Under the pieces are notes generated by a model. The model was not told the origin of the DNA and ran no database searches. It saw only the letters and a program-made list of their open reading frames with translations. From positions 84,876 to 141,411 of the forward strand of contig PLWQ01000023.1 in the NCBI GenBank assembly GCA_003165595.1: a stretch of 56,536 bases of DNA. The letters run 5' to 3'. The DNA comes from Fibrobacterota bacterium (GTDB taxonomy: Bacteria; Fibrobacterota; Chitinivibrionia; Chitinivibrionales; FEN-1185). A program made the position numbers and the translations under genes. Numbering within the stretch: position 1 is the first letter of the stretch; each line of letters begins with the position of its first letter. Positions 1 through 8,556 of this stretch are shown in pieces.

Positions 1-2235
1 GACCTCACGGTCGACGACCTCAAGGCGCTTGTGGTCGAGTTCAAGCAGATGGTCAAACAACACCTGGGTCAGTCGTTCCCGGAAACGCCGCAGGAACAGC
101 TGTGGGGCGGCATCGGCGCCGTGTTCATGAGCTGGAACGGCAAACGGGCCGTTGATTATCGCCGGATCGAGAAGATACCGGACGATTGGGGCACGGCCGT
201 AAACGTTCAGAGCATGGTGTTCGGCAACATGGGCGACGACTCCGCAACCGGTGTTGCGTTTACGAGAAACCCCGGCAACGGCGACAATCATTTCTACGGC
301 GAATATCTCATCAACGCACAGGGCGAAGACGTGGTTGCGGGAATACGCACCCCGGCGCCTATCAACGAAAATTCGGCAAACGACCAGAGCAGGAACCTTG
401 CCACGCTCGAATCGGCATTCCCGGAATGCTACAAGCAGCTCTTCGGTTATCAGAGAGCTCTCGAAAAGCACTACCGCGACATGCAGGATATCGAGTTCAC
501 TATTGAGAAGGGCAAGCTGTTCATGCTGCAGTGCCGCGTGGGCAAGCGCAACGGCGTTGCCGCGGTCCGCATGGCCGTCGACATGTACAAAGAAAAACTC
601 ATCGACGCGAATGCGGCAATCATGCGCGTTGGGCCCAATCAGCTCGTTGAGCTTCTCCTGCCCATGATCGATCCGAAGGCCGAAAGTGCGACATCGCCCA
701 TTGCCAAGGGGCTTCCGGCGGGTCCGGGCGGTTCGAAAGGCCGCGCGGTGTTCTCCTCCAAGGACGCGGTCGCATGGGCCGAACGCGGCGAAAAGGTTAT
801 TCTTGTTCGTGAAGAAACATCTCCCGAAGACGTTGACGGCATGCACAAGGCACAGGCCATCCTCACGGCCAAGGGCGGCATGACGTCCCATGCGGCTCTC
901 GTCGCGCGCGGATGGGGAAAGTGCTGCATCGTCGGATGCGCCGACATCGAAATCGCCGACGATAACAAGTCCTTTGTCACAAAGAAGGGCCTCACGATCA
1001 AGGAAGGGGAATGGATCACGCTCAACGGCACCAAGGGTCTTGTCTACCAGGGCAGCCTCGGACTCGTTGACATCGACCTTGCCACGAATACCACCTACAG
1101 GGACCTTATGACGCTTGTCGACAAGGTGCGCCTGCTCAAGATTCGCACCAACGCCGACTCTCCTAAAGACGCGAAAAAGGCCATCGAATTCGGCGCGGAG
1201 GGCATCGGCCTGTTCCGCACCGAGCACATGTTCTACGGCGAGGGATCGGACAAACCGTTGTTCCTTCTCCGCAAGATGATCATGAGCAAGACGCTCGACG
1301 AGCGCAAAGCCGCGCTTGCCGAACTCTTCCCGTTCGTTAAGAACGACATCAAGGCCACCATGGAGGCCATGGCCGGCAGACCCGTTACCATCCGGCTGCT
1401 CGACCCGCCGCTGCACGAATTCGTGCCGCACGCGGCCGACAAGCTCCAGGCGCTCGCAAGCGATCTCCATATCGACGGCGCCGAACTCAAGAAACGCGCC
1501 GACGGTCTGCGCGAGAACAATCCCATGCTCGGGCACCGCGGCGTTCGTCTCGGCATCACCTATCCGGAAATCACCGAGATGCAAGTACGTGCAATTCTCG
1601 AAGCCGCCGGCGAAATCCTCAAAGCCGGAAAAGAGGCATATCCCGAGATCATGATTCCGGTGACCTGCACGGTAGCTGAAATCAACGACCAGAAGGTCAT
1701 TGTCGACCGCGTTTACAAGGAAGTATGCGAAAAAGTCGGTCTCAAGAAGATTCCGTTCATGTACGGAACCATGATCGAAATCCCGCGCGCGGCGCTGACG
1801 GCAAACAAGATGGCGACCACGGCCGAGTTCTTCTCGTTCGGCACCAACGACCTCACACAGATGGGCTTCGGGTTCTCCCGGGACGATATCGGCAGCTTCC
1901 TGCCGGATTATCTCACCAAGAAGACCCTGCCTGCCGACCCTTTCCAGACCATCGATCAGGAAGGCATCGGCGAGCTCATCAAGATTGGCATCGAGCGCGG
2001 TCGCTCGGTACGGCCGAAGCTCAAGGTCGGCATCTGCGGCGAACACGGCGGTGATGCGGATTCCGTCAAGTTCTGCCACCGCGTGGGCATGAATTATGTC
2101 TCATGCTCGCCGTTCCGCGTGCCCATCGCCCGGCTTGCGGCTGCGCAGGCTGCCGTTGAGGATGTTTTGGCAAAGAAGTCCGCGGCCAAGAAACCGGCCA
2201 AGGCGAAGAAGCCGGCCGCGAAGAAGAGAAAGTAA
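1..2235 (+). CDS. ppdK: Pyruvate, phosphate dikinase (5'-truncated by window)
   Basis: Interconverts pyruvate, ATP and phosphate with PEP, AMP and pyrophosphate in the cytoplasm. The reading frame is open from base 1, so the N-terminal part of the ATP-grasp domain lies outside; 744 residues are visible. The end of the nucleotide-binding domain is followed by the swivelling phosphohistidine domain with GGMTSHAALVARG around residue 293 (His is the phosphorylated residue) and the adjacent GKCCIVGC. A PEP/pyruvate TIM barrel follows, with IRLLDPPLHEF, GICGEHGGD and SCSPFRVPIARLA near its end. The protein should stop soon after that motif, but about 25 extra residues follow, rich in Lys, Ala and Pro (AKKPAKAKKPAAKKRK), resembling a histone-H1-type basic tail. 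A rho-independent terminator lies about 50 bases downstream, so this is the last gene of its transcript. Family assignment is secure; the role of the tail is unknown. Confidence 0.97.
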   Translation, partial: DLTVDDLKALVVEFKQMVKQHLGQSFPETPQEQLWGGIGAVFMSWNGKRAVDYRRIEKIPDDWGTAVNVQSMVFGNMGDDSATGVAFTRNPGNGDNHFYGEYLINAQGEDVVAGIRTPAPINENSANDQSRNLATLESAFPECYKQLFGYQRALEKHYRDMQDIEFTIEKGKLFMLQCRVGKRNGVAAVRMAVDMYKEKLIDANAAIMRVGPNQLVELLLPMIDPKAESATSPIAKGLPAGPGGSKGRAVFSSKDAVAWAERGEKVILVREETSPEDVDGMHKAQAILTAKGGMTSHAALVARGWGKCCIVGCADIEIADDNKSFVTKKGLTIKEGEWITLNGTKGLVYQGSLGLVDIDLATNTTYRDLMTLVDKVRLLKIRTNADSPKDAKKAIEFGAEGIGLFRTEHMFYGEGSDKPLFLLRKMIMSKTLDERKAALAELFPFVKNDIKATMEAMAGRPVTIRLLDPPLHEFVPHAADKLQALASDLHIDGAELKKRADGLRENNPMLGHRGVRLGITYPEITEMQVRAILEAAGEILKAGKEAYPEIMIPVTCTVAEINDQKVIVDRVYKEVCEKVGLKKIPFMYGTMIEIPRAALTANKMATTAEFFSFGTNDLTQMGFGFSRDDIGSFLPDYLTKKTLPADPFQTIDQEGIGELIKIGIERGRSVRPKLKVGICGEHGGDADSVKFCHRVGMNYVSCSPFRVPIARLAAAQAAVEDVLAKKSAAKKPAKAKKPAAKKRK

Positions 2236-2282
2236 GGAACAGAGCTACACGTACCTCGTAATAAGGTCGTTCTTATGTGGAA

Positions 2283-2316
2283 AGGCAAGATCGATGGATC
2301 TTGCCTTTCCCTTTTT
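2283..2316 (+). terminator. Rho-independent terminator after ppdK
   Basis: A perfect 10-bp stem (AGGCAAGATC pairing with GATCTTGCCT) with a 4-base loop is followed by a T-rich run (TTCCCTTTTT). It sits between the ppdK stop and the next start codon. Confidence 0.85.
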
Positions 2317-2367
2317 GGAAGCTAATCCCGTATTTTCACCTTTATCAATAGAAACGAGGTTGCAATT

Positions 2368-3141
2368 GTGAAGCAATCACTCATTACGCTGGCGCTGGCG
2401 GCAATGGTCTTTCTGGCAATGCCCGGCTGCTCGTCGGACAAAAAGGTAACCGAGCTTACCACCCAGGACCAGAAGGTGAGCTACATGTTCGGCCTCAACA
2501 TGGGCGGCTACCTCAAGAAGCTCGGCATCAATGTCGACAGGGCGGCGCTGTTCCAGGCAATCAACGATACTCTCGACGGCCACAAGGCGCTCATGACGCA
2601 GGAGCAGGTGACCGCGGTTCAGCAGGAATTCTCGCAGAAGATGCAGGAAAAGCAGATGGCCGAATCGAAGGCCGCTGGTGAAAAGAACACCAAGGAAGGT
2701 TCCGAATTCCTGGCCAAGAACAAGACCGAGAAGGGCGTTGTCACCACCGCCTCGGGCCTCCAATATTCCATCACCAAGGAAGGCACGGGCCCCAAGCCCA
2801 AAGCCACCGACATGGTGTCGGTCAACTATCGCGGCACGTTTATTGACGGAAAAGAATTCGACAACTCCTACACCCGCGGCCAGCCCGCAACCTTTCCGGT
2901 GACCGGCGTTATTCCCGGCTGGACCGAGGCATTGCAGCTTCTGCCGGTTGGCACAAAGGCCAAGCTGTTTGTTCCCGGCAACCTCGCCTACGGCGAGCGC
3001 GGCGCGGGCCAGCAGATCGGACCCAACAAGACGCTCATTTTCGAAATCGAGCTCCTGTCGATTCAGCCGAATCCGGCTGCGGCCGCTCCCACTGCGGCGA
3101 CCACGCCGGCCGGGGCGCAGAAGCAGAAGAAGGCCAAGTAA
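2368..3141 (+). CDS. FKBP-type peptidyl-prolyl isomerase lipoprotein
   Basis: Predicted periplasmic or outer-membrane-anchored prolyl isomerase of 257 residues that assists folding of exported proteins. A lipoprotein signal peptide ends in LAMPGC, with Cys21 as the lipidation site. An FKBP_N dimerisation domain (about residues 30-120, with the usual VSYMFGLNMG start and a charged helix) is followed by the FKBP catalytic domain (about 140-235; VSVNYRGTFIDGKEFDNS, GVIPGWTEALQLLPVG, LAYGERGAG). The arrangement matches FkpA/Mip-type proteins. The tail is Ala/Pro/Thr-rich and ends in Lys residues. Start is GTG, with GAGGT about seven bases upstream; no ATG fits better because the signal peptide begins here. 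It is transcribed alone, between a terminator and a GC-rich hairpin. Confidence 0.93.
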   Translation: MKQSLITLALAAMVFLAMPGCSSDKKVTELTTQDQKVSYMFGLNMGGYLKKLGINVDRAALFQAINDTLDGHKALMTQEQVTAVQQEFSQKMQEKQMAESKAAGEKNTKEGSEFLAKNKTEKGVVTTASGLQYSITKEGTGPKPKATDMVSVNYRGTFIDGKEFDNSYTRGQPATFPVTGVIPGWTEALQLLPVGTKAKLFVPGNLAYGERGAGQQIGPNKTLIFEIELLSIQPNPAAAAPTAATTPAGAQKQKKAK

Positions 3142-3169
3142 GCGGGAATTTGCTCGCTGGGTAACTCAG

Positions 3170-3201
3170 CATGCGGCTCGCGGGACACCGCGGGCCGCAT
3201 G
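3170..3201 (+). terminator. GC-rich hairpin after the FKBP gene, possible terminator
   Basis: About 14 bp of stem (CATGCGGC...GCCGCATG, extended inward by CGCGG/CCGCG) closes a 4-base loop 29 bases after the stop codon. There is no long T run, so termination would be weak or factor-dependent. Confidence 0.5.
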
Positions 3202-3310
3202 TATTTCCGGGGAGAGGGCGGATTCTTACTGTTCGGCGAAGACAACGCGAATCGGGCGGTTGAGCCAACGAAGTATTTCTTAATAACAGACCACGGAGAG
3301 AGACCCACTC

Positions 3311-4027
3311 ATGCTACCGGTAGACTTTCATTCCCACACCCTGTTCTCCAAATGCGGGCTGCACACCATCATCGAGATGCTTACCGAGGCAAAGGCCCGC
3401 GGGCTTGCCGCGCTCGCCATCACCGACCATGGACCCAAACTCGAAAGCTGCACGCCCAGCACGTTCTGGGACAGGCTTCTTGATCCTGTGGTGGGCATTC
3501 GTCTGCTCAAGGGCATGGAATGCAACGTGATTTCCGATGAGGGTGACATTGACTTTCCGCAAAAGTTCCTCAAATATGCCGATATAATCCTGCTCGGCCT
3601 GCATCCGCACCTTCCGCGCGGCATTTCGGCCCCAAAGAACACGGAGTTTCTTCTGCGTGCGCTCGAAAAGAACCCGTTCGTCGATATCGTGACGCATCCT
3701 GAAGATGAGGCTTACCCTGTCGAATTTGACACGCTTGCCGAGTACGCCGCCGGCCATGGCATCGCGCTGGAATGCAACAACTCCAAGATTCTTAACAAAC
3801 GCGTGTCCTCCGAGCGGCTGTTGGCTCTTCTTGACGCGTGCAAACGCGCAGGATGCCGCATTGCGGTAAATTCCGACGCGCACGCGATCGGGGAGGTGGG
3901 ACTCGACGAGTCGGTGCGGCCGCTTATCGAGCACGCCGGTATCGCTCCGGAGCTTGTGGTCAACCGGACAGCGGAGTCGGCATTCGCGTTTGTGGAGGAG
4001 CGAAGAGGGAAGAAAGTAACAGTGTGA
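3311..4027 (+). CDS. PHP-domain metal-dependent phosphoesterase (YcdX-like)
   Basis: Cytoplasmic PHP-superfamily hydrolase of 238 residues, with a substrate not predictable from sequence. Metal-ligand motifs appear in the expected order: DFHSHT at the N terminus, ITDHG near residue 37, the conserved Glu in GMECNV, a His in LGLHPHLP, THPED, and NSDAH near the C terminus. Length fits the YcdX/HisK-like subfamily. A purine-rich GGAGAGAGA precedes the ATG. The gene appears to stand alone. It may be a histidinol-phosphatase-like enzyme; hisD is present 27 kb away but with no direct link. Confidence 0.85.
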   Translation: MLPVDFHSHTLFSKCGLHTIIEMLTEAKARGLAALAITDHGPKLESCTPSTFWDRLLDPVVGIRLLKGMECNVISDEGDIDFPQKFLKYADIILLGLHPHLPRGISAPKNTEFLLRALEKNPFVDIVTHPEDEAYPVEFDTLAEYAAGHGIALECNNSKILNKRVSSERLLALLDACKRAGCRIAVNSDAHAIGEVGLDESVRPLIEHAGIAPELVVNRTAESAFAFVEERRGKKVTV

Positions 4028-4107
4028 CAAAGGTTCCAACTGTCGTGAGGAACCATGCCGGCCGAATCTTGCCTCACCTGAGCTAATGACGCTCTGTGTA
4101 GCGGCGG

Positions 4108-4386
4108 CTATTTTCCTCTTACTGCCTCCGCATAGCCGGGCGGAAAGATATTCGTGCCTCTTGTCAGGCCAAACACGGAATCACCCATCCTGCCGATTCG
4201 CTCACGCCGTTCGAGCATTTCCGCGGTAGCGCGCAGCGCGAAATCGACAACCGCCCGCTGGCTTTTGAGCCTGGTCCGCGACGATATCCTGTGGACAAGA
4301 TTCGTATCGATATGGATGTTCGTGCGTATAGTGGTAATTCGCTTCATCGATTTTCGAAATGGGTTCTTTCCCGTCCGTCGGATCAT
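4108..4386 (-). CDS. VapB-like ribbon-helix-helix antitoxin
   Basis: A 92-residue protein whose core (IRTNIHIDTNLVHR, then LKSQRAVVDFALRA) has the beta-strand/helix/helix pattern of VapB-family antitoxins (type II, PF09957-like). It would bind DNA through the N-terminal strand and a PIN toxin through its C terminus. The start at 4386 has a strong Shine-Dalgarno (GAGGAGG, 7 bases upstream), which lies inside the end of the upstream PIN remnant. An internal Met at residue 14 would give the more typical family N terminus. Its usual partner, a PIN-domain toxin, is only a fragment here and lies upstream rather than downstream. This is therefore either an orphan antitoxin or a rearranged pair. Confidence 0.7.
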   Translation of the reverse strand: MIRRTGKNPFRKSMKRITTIRTNIHIDTNLVHRISSRTRLKSQRAVVDFALRATAEMLERRERIGRMGDSVFGLTRGTNIFPPGYAEAVRGK

Positions 4387-4388
4387 GG

Positions 4389-4613
4389 TTATGCCTCCTC
4401 GATTGCCAATCCAGCTACCAGGCCGATCTTGCTGAAATCGGCAATGTTGGCAGTCAGAATATTTTGTGCGTTGTCAATGGCTGTCTGCGCGATCATGACA
4501 TCCAGTAATCCGTTCTGAAATCCCTTGAGGGCGATAGAGCAGAGAAACGTTTGCACCCGGCTACCGGAGGTGAGCAGAACGTACAGGACGCTTGCAAGGT
4601 GCGAAGATCGCCG
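4389..4613 (-). pseudogene. C-terminal remnant of a VapC-like PIN-domain toxin
   Basis: An open frame without a start codon, about 74 residues, ending two bases before the antitoxin start. It contains LKGFQNGLLDVMIAQTAI followed by NILTANIADF. This is the second half of a PIN ribonuclease, with its conserved acidic residue (LLDVMIA) and the T-x-N-x-x-DF signature. The N-terminal half, with the first catalytic Asp, is absent, and the frame is closed upstream by TAG at 4614-4616. It is therefore a non-functional fragment. The toxin-before-antitoxin order is unusual for vapBC. Confidence 0.65.
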
Positions 4614-4645
4614 CTATGGCGGATTGGCGCAGAGTGCAATCTTCT

Positions 4646-5185
4646 TTAGAGCAACTGATACGACTCCTCAATCGAATGCACCGCACCCGCGGGCATGAGC
4701 ACGCTCGAGTACAGGTGAAACTCCGGGATCGGAACGTTTTCCGCCTTGAACAGGTTGTTCGCAGCCAGAAACCCCGTGATCTTAGGAAGCGGCGCCTCGG
4801 GCCGCAGCCGCGCGAGGGTCAGGTGCGGATGATATTTTCGCGTTTCCGGTTCGAGCCCCAGTTCTTCCATGAGCCCCTCGATCTCATCGCGCAAAACCAT
4901 AAGCGGTTCGCAAGGCTCAATTCCAACCCACAGCACATTCGGCTTTTTTCGGGGCGGGAAATAGCCTACGCCCTTGAGGGTGAGACAAAATCGTGACGCA
5001 TTGACATCATGCAGTGTTTCCTCGATATCCGAAAAGAGGGTGTCGTCGGCGTCGCCGACAAAGCGCAGGGTAAGGTGGAGCTGATCCTTCGATACCCATT
5101 TTGCCGCAGGCACGCCGAAGCATATATTGGCGAGCGCCTCACGCACGTCCTCGGGAAAGTCTATCGCGATAAAGAGCCGGTGCAT
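4646..5185 (-). CDS. thpR: RNA 2',3'-cyclic phosphodiesterase (LigT/ThpR family)
   Basis: Cytoplasmic 2H-phosphoesterase of 179 residues that opens 2',3'-cyclic phosphates on RNA ends. The N terminus MHRLFIAIDFPEDV is typical. The two catalytic H-x-T-x motifs are present: QLHLTLRFVGD near residue 36 and HPHLTLARLRPE near residue 127. Length equals that of the family. It is transcribed away from the NAD(P)HX repair gene, with about 190 bases between the two starts. Confidence 0.93.
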   Translation of the reverse strand: MHRLFIAIDFPEDVREALANICFGVPAAKWVSKDQLHLTLRFVGDADDTLFSDIEETLHDVNASRFCLTLKGVGYFPPRKKPNVLWVGIEPCEPLMVLRDEIEGLMEELGLEPETRKYHPHLTLARLRPEAPLPKITGFLAANNLFKAENVPIPEFHLYSSVLMPAGAVHSIEESYQLL

Positions 5186-5379
5186 GGAGCAGTCCTTTTT
5201 GGCGTTCCCAACATTGCCCTACGAACCGAAAATAATTGAAACCAATCGTGAAATTGTGGGCAGCGCGAGGGCCGGGATTACCGGCACGCATTTTGCGCAA
5301 GGTAAGGTGTTTGACTTCCACGTGCTCATTACTATTTTAGTTGGAGCAATCCGAGACAACACCATCCGAAGGGAGGCGC

Positions 5380-6918
5380 ATGATCCCGGTTCTCAGCGTC
5401 GCGCAGATGCGCAAAATTGACGAAATGGCAATAGGCCGGAACACGGCGGTCGGTTTCTCCTATATGATGGAAGCCGGCGTGGGCCTGTTCGAAGCCGCGC
5501 GCCAGCTGGTACCCACCCCGCGCAGCGGCGACATCGCCATCGTGTGCGGAAAGGGGAACAACGGCGGCGATGGGTTTACCGTGGGCCGCCTCCTGCTCGA
5601 AGCAGGCTACAAGGTGATGTGCTTCGGACTGTGTCAGCCCGACGCGCTTGCCGGAGAGGCCAGGCTCGCCTATGATTCCTACGTCGGCCGTGAGGGCAAT
5701 TTCCTGGTCCTCGACGATGTGGACGACCTCGGAAACCTCGACAGGTGCAGCCTCATCATAGACGCGGTGCTCGGCACGGGGATCAAGGGCGATCCGCACG
5801 GGCTGAGCGCCGAGGTTATTGAGGCTCTCAACGTTGCCGGCGTGCCGGTGCTTTCGGTGGACACGCCGTCGGGACTGGACAACGACCTCGGCATGCCGGG
5901 AACGCCGTGCGTCCGCGCCGCGGTCACGGTTACCATGGGGTTTCCCAAGATCGGCGCCTATTTCTATCCCGGAAGATCCCTGGTGGGCTCGCTTCGCATA
6001 AAGCAACTCGGATACCCTGAAGAAATCGTCGAAAAGAACCGGTCCAACACCTTTCTTCCAGCCCTCGACGACCTCAGAAAAATGCTGCCGAAACGCAAAC
6101 CAGCGGGCTCCAAATTCGATCACGGCGTCGCCCTCATGCTCGCCGGGTCGGCCGGCATGACCGGCTCCGCCACGCTCTCGTCGGTTGCGGCTTTACGCAC
6201 CGGCTGCGGCATGGTGCATCTCGCGACGCCCGGCAGCGTGCTCCCCGCGCTCTCCGCAAAACTCACCGAGGTGGTGCTTCATCCGCTGAACGAGACGAAG
6301 GCAGGAACCGCAGCCCTTTCCGCATCGGAATTCCTTCTTGCCAAGGCCTCGACCTGCCAGGCGTTGTGCATTGGCCCGGGCCTTTCTCATAACGATGATA
6401 CGGCAGCCCTGGTTCGCCGGTTGGTTGCCAAAAGTCCGGCCCCCATGGTGCTCGATGCCGACGGCATCAATGCCTTCAAAGGAAGGAGCAACGATCTCAA
6501 GGTGCATGCCGCGCCGCTGTTGTTGACGCCGCATGCGGGCGAGTGGGCGCGGCTGTTTTCGGCCATGCCGGCAAGTCCGGTAGAAATCGTGGAAGAGCTT
6601 CGGCGCACGGCGGCGGAGTTCTCCATGACGATTCTATACAAGGGGAACCCAACCATTATCGCGTCGCCGGACGGGAATGTCCATCTGTCGCCCTACGGCA
6701 ATTCCGGCATGGCAACCGCCGGGTCGGGCGATGTGCTCAGCGGCATCATCACGTCGCTTGTGGCGCAGGGATGCACGGTAACGGATGCGGCAATACTGGG
6801 AGCGTATATTCATGCCCGGGCGGGGGACGAGGCGGCGAGGGAACTGGGCGAATATTCGATGATCGCGGGGGATATTACGAATAGTATTTACAAGGCGATA
6901 CGGGGAATTACGGGATAG
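5380..6918 (+). CDS. nnr: Bifunctional NAD(P)H-hydrate epimerase / ADP-dependent dehydratase
   Basis: Metabolite-repair enzyme of 512 residues that epimerises and dehydrates damaged NADHX/NADPHX. The N-terminal YjeF_N (epimerase) domain, about 1-210, shows GKGNNGGDGFTVGRLL, VLGTGIKGD and VDTPSGLDND. The C-terminal ribokinase-like dehydratase domain, about 225-510, shows LAGSAGMTGSA, LDADGINAF, LLTPHAGEWARL and NSGMATAGSGDVLSG. The ATG at 5380 has GGGAGG four bases upstream and is preferred over an upstream TTG at 5341. It converges with coaX; the 29-bp gap shows no obvious terminator. Confidence 0.96.
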   Translation: MIPVLSVAQMRKIDEMAIGRNTAVGFSYMMEAGVGLFEAARQLVPTPRSGDIAIVCGKGNNGGDGFTVGRLLLEAGYKVMCFGLCQPDALAGEARLAYDSYVGREGNFLVLDDVDDLGNLDRCSLIIDAVLGTGIKGDPHGLSAEVIEALNVAGVPVLSVDTPSGLDNDLGMPGTPCVRAAVTVTMGFPKIGAYFYPGRSLVGSLRIKQLGYPEEIVEKNRSNTFLPALDDLRKMLPKRKPAGSKFDHGVALMLAGSAGMTGSATLSSVAALRTGCGMVHLATPGSVLPALSAKLTEVVLHPLNETKAGTAALSASEFLLAKASTCQALCIGPGLSHNDDTAALVRRLVAKSPAPMVLDADGINAFKGRSNDLKVHAAPLLLTPHAGEWARLFSAMPASPVEIVEELRRTAAEFSMTILYKGNPTIIASPDGNVHLSPYGNSGMATAGSGDVLSGIITSLVAQGCTVTDAAILGAYIHARAGDEAARELGEYSMIAGDITNSIYKAIRGITG

Positions 6919-6947
6919 AAAAAAGATGGCATATCATTCAAGCCGGC

Positions 6948-7715
6948 TCATACCGCCGTCCCGAACAGCCCCGTCCCTATGAGCGTCATTTCCTTTACAT
7001 ATTCAAATTCAAACGTTACCAGCCCTTCAACCTGCTTCCATGCGCCGCCCGTGACAAGCACAGGTGCGCCGCCGAACTGTTTTCGGTAGCGATCGACCAG
7101 AAACGACAGCGCGCCGGCCGAACCATAGATGACGCCCGTGGTCATGGCCGACTTTGTTGACCTGCCCGGAAACTCGGTTGCCGATTCGTCAAGGTTTACC
7201 GTCGGCAAGGCGCTGGTATGTTCGTGGAGGCTTTTGAACTGTGTGGCAATGCCGGGCAGAATGGCGCCGCCGGAAAATTCCCTGCCGTTTGCGAGGTAAT
7301 CAACGGTAATGGTCGTTCCCGCGTCGATGATGATCCGGCTTTGTTCGGGATATGCGGCGCGGCAGTAGAGACAATCGGCAAGGCGGTCCACGCCGAGCGT
7401 GCGGGGATCGTTGTATGCAACGGAGATGGGAAAAGTCCCGGAGTATTCGAACCAGACCGGGGCCCTGAAGTCCGATGCGACAAGAGTGTCGGCAATCGCC
7501 GCGCGGTCGACTTTGACAACAGAGCATATAATCACCGGCAGCGTTTGCGTCTGCGCGCCTTTTGGAACCAGCGACGCCAGCGATGGGCACAGCCGGCCGG
7601 CAAGGTCGGTTGTTGGGAAAACGTCGGAGCCCCCGCACGCAAGAGCGTCACGGTCGATAAGCCCCGCATGCGTGTTGGTGTTGCCGATGTCTACCGAAAG
7701 GATGAGCGTGCTCAT
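6948..7715 (-). CDS. coaX: Type III pantothenate kinase
   Basis: First step of coenzyme A synthesis: ATP-dependent phosphorylation of pantothenate. 255 residues, ASKHA fold: phosphate-1 motif LSVDIGNTNTHAGL at the N terminus, DRLADCLYC near residue 107, and the second nucleotide motif IIDAGTTITVDYL followed by GGAILPGI. CoaX is the pantothenate kinase type that is feedback-insensitive and needs a monovalent cation. It is the last gene of the minus-strand cofactor run FecR/barrel-nadC-birA-coaX, starting 54 bases after the birA stop. Confidence 0.95.
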   Translation of the reverse strand: MSTLILSVDIGNTNTHAGLIDRDALACGGSDVFPTTDLAGRLCPSLASLVPKGAQTQTLPVIICSVVKVDRAAIADTLVASDFRAPVWFEYSGTFPISVAYNDPRTLGVDRLADCLYCRAAYPEQSRIIIDAGTTITVDYLANGREFSGGAILPGIATQFKSLHEHTSALPTVNLDESATEFPGRSTKSAMTTGVIYGSAGALSFLVDRYRKQFGGAPVLVTGGAWKQVEGLVTFEFEYVKEMTLIGTGLFGTAV

Positions 7716-7769
7716 GGTGATCTTCCCTCAAACTAATTGGCGCAGCGCAGGAATGGAAGCGTCGAGCCG

Positions 7770-8540
7770 TCAGGGCCGTGGATGCAAACGCTTGCGCGCT
7801 TTTGCAAATCGAACCGGGCCGGTGGTGAGCAGCATTTCGGATTCGCCTTGTTGCAGGCGCATCCGGCCGTCGGGATATACTCCGGAGAACATTCCGCGGT
7901 TGCCGCCCGCCTCGCACGGAGCTCCCATTTTGTAAAGACGATTCGCGTACAACATATGCGCGGCCCCGGCAGGGACCGACAGGTATTGCCGGAATCGATC
8001 AAGGATGACGCACAGCAGCCCGCCCGGCGCATGCCTCTTTTTTGTTTCAATGAGCAGCGATGTGGCGGCGCGCCGGATGTCGGGCGGAAAATCCAATCGG
8101 GCGATGTTGACGTTGATGCCGAACCCGATCACGATCATGCCGGAATGCGCCGGCACGGTTTCCAGCAGAATGCCGCAAAGCTTTCTGTCGCCCCAGTAAA
8201 TGTCGTTGGGCCATTTGATGGAAAGCGACGACCCGGGAGCGATGGCCTTGACAGCGTCGTATATCGCGAGGCTGACAGCCCGGTTGTAGGTGAAATGCGA
8301 TGCCAAATCCGAGATCGGGCACACGACGCTCGCATACAACCCGCCTGCAACCTCGGAAAAGAACGTGTTCTGGCGCTGGCCGCGTCCGGCAGTCTGTTTG
8401 TCGGCGCACACAACGGCCATGCCCTTTTCGGGATAGGAAGGCAGGCTCTTCGCGAACGTGCTGGTGGAGTCGATGCTGTCGAAATGGAAAAATCCCTCGA
8501 CAAACGGAAGCGCACCAACGGCTTCAATATCTGCGGTCAC
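7770..8540 (-). CDS. birA: Biotin--[acetyl-CoA-carboxylase] ligase
   Basis: Activates biotin with ATP and transfers it to the biotin carboxyl carrier protein. 256 residues: SIDSTSTFAKSLP, the biotinyl-AMP loop GRGQRQNTFFSEVAGGLY, KWPNDIYWGDRKLCGILLE, and GFGINVNIA. The N-terminal winged helix of E. coli BirA is missing, so this is the monofunctional form without repressor activity. A C-terminal SH3-like cap covers roughly the last 50 residues. It lies 16 bases downstream of nadC. Confidence 0.93.
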   Translation of the reverse strand: MTADIEAVGALPFVEGFFHFDSIDSTSTFAKSLPSYPEKGMAVVCADKQTAGRGQRQNTFFSEVAGGLYASVVCPISDLASHFTYNRAVSLAIYDAVKAIAPGSSLSIKWPNDIYWGDRKLCGILLETVPAHSGMIVIGFGINVNIARLDFPPDIRRAATSLLIETKKRHAPGGLLCVILDRFRQYLSVPAGAAHMLYANRLYKMGAPCEAGGNRGMFSGVYPDGRMRLQQGESEMLLTTGPVRFAKARKRLHPRP

Positions 8541-8556
8541 TGCCGGCTCCTCCGTC

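Noticed and set aside
3314-4039. 241-residue frame antisense to the PHP gene
   Set aside because: The PHP frame has all metal-binding motifs; the antisense frame has none.
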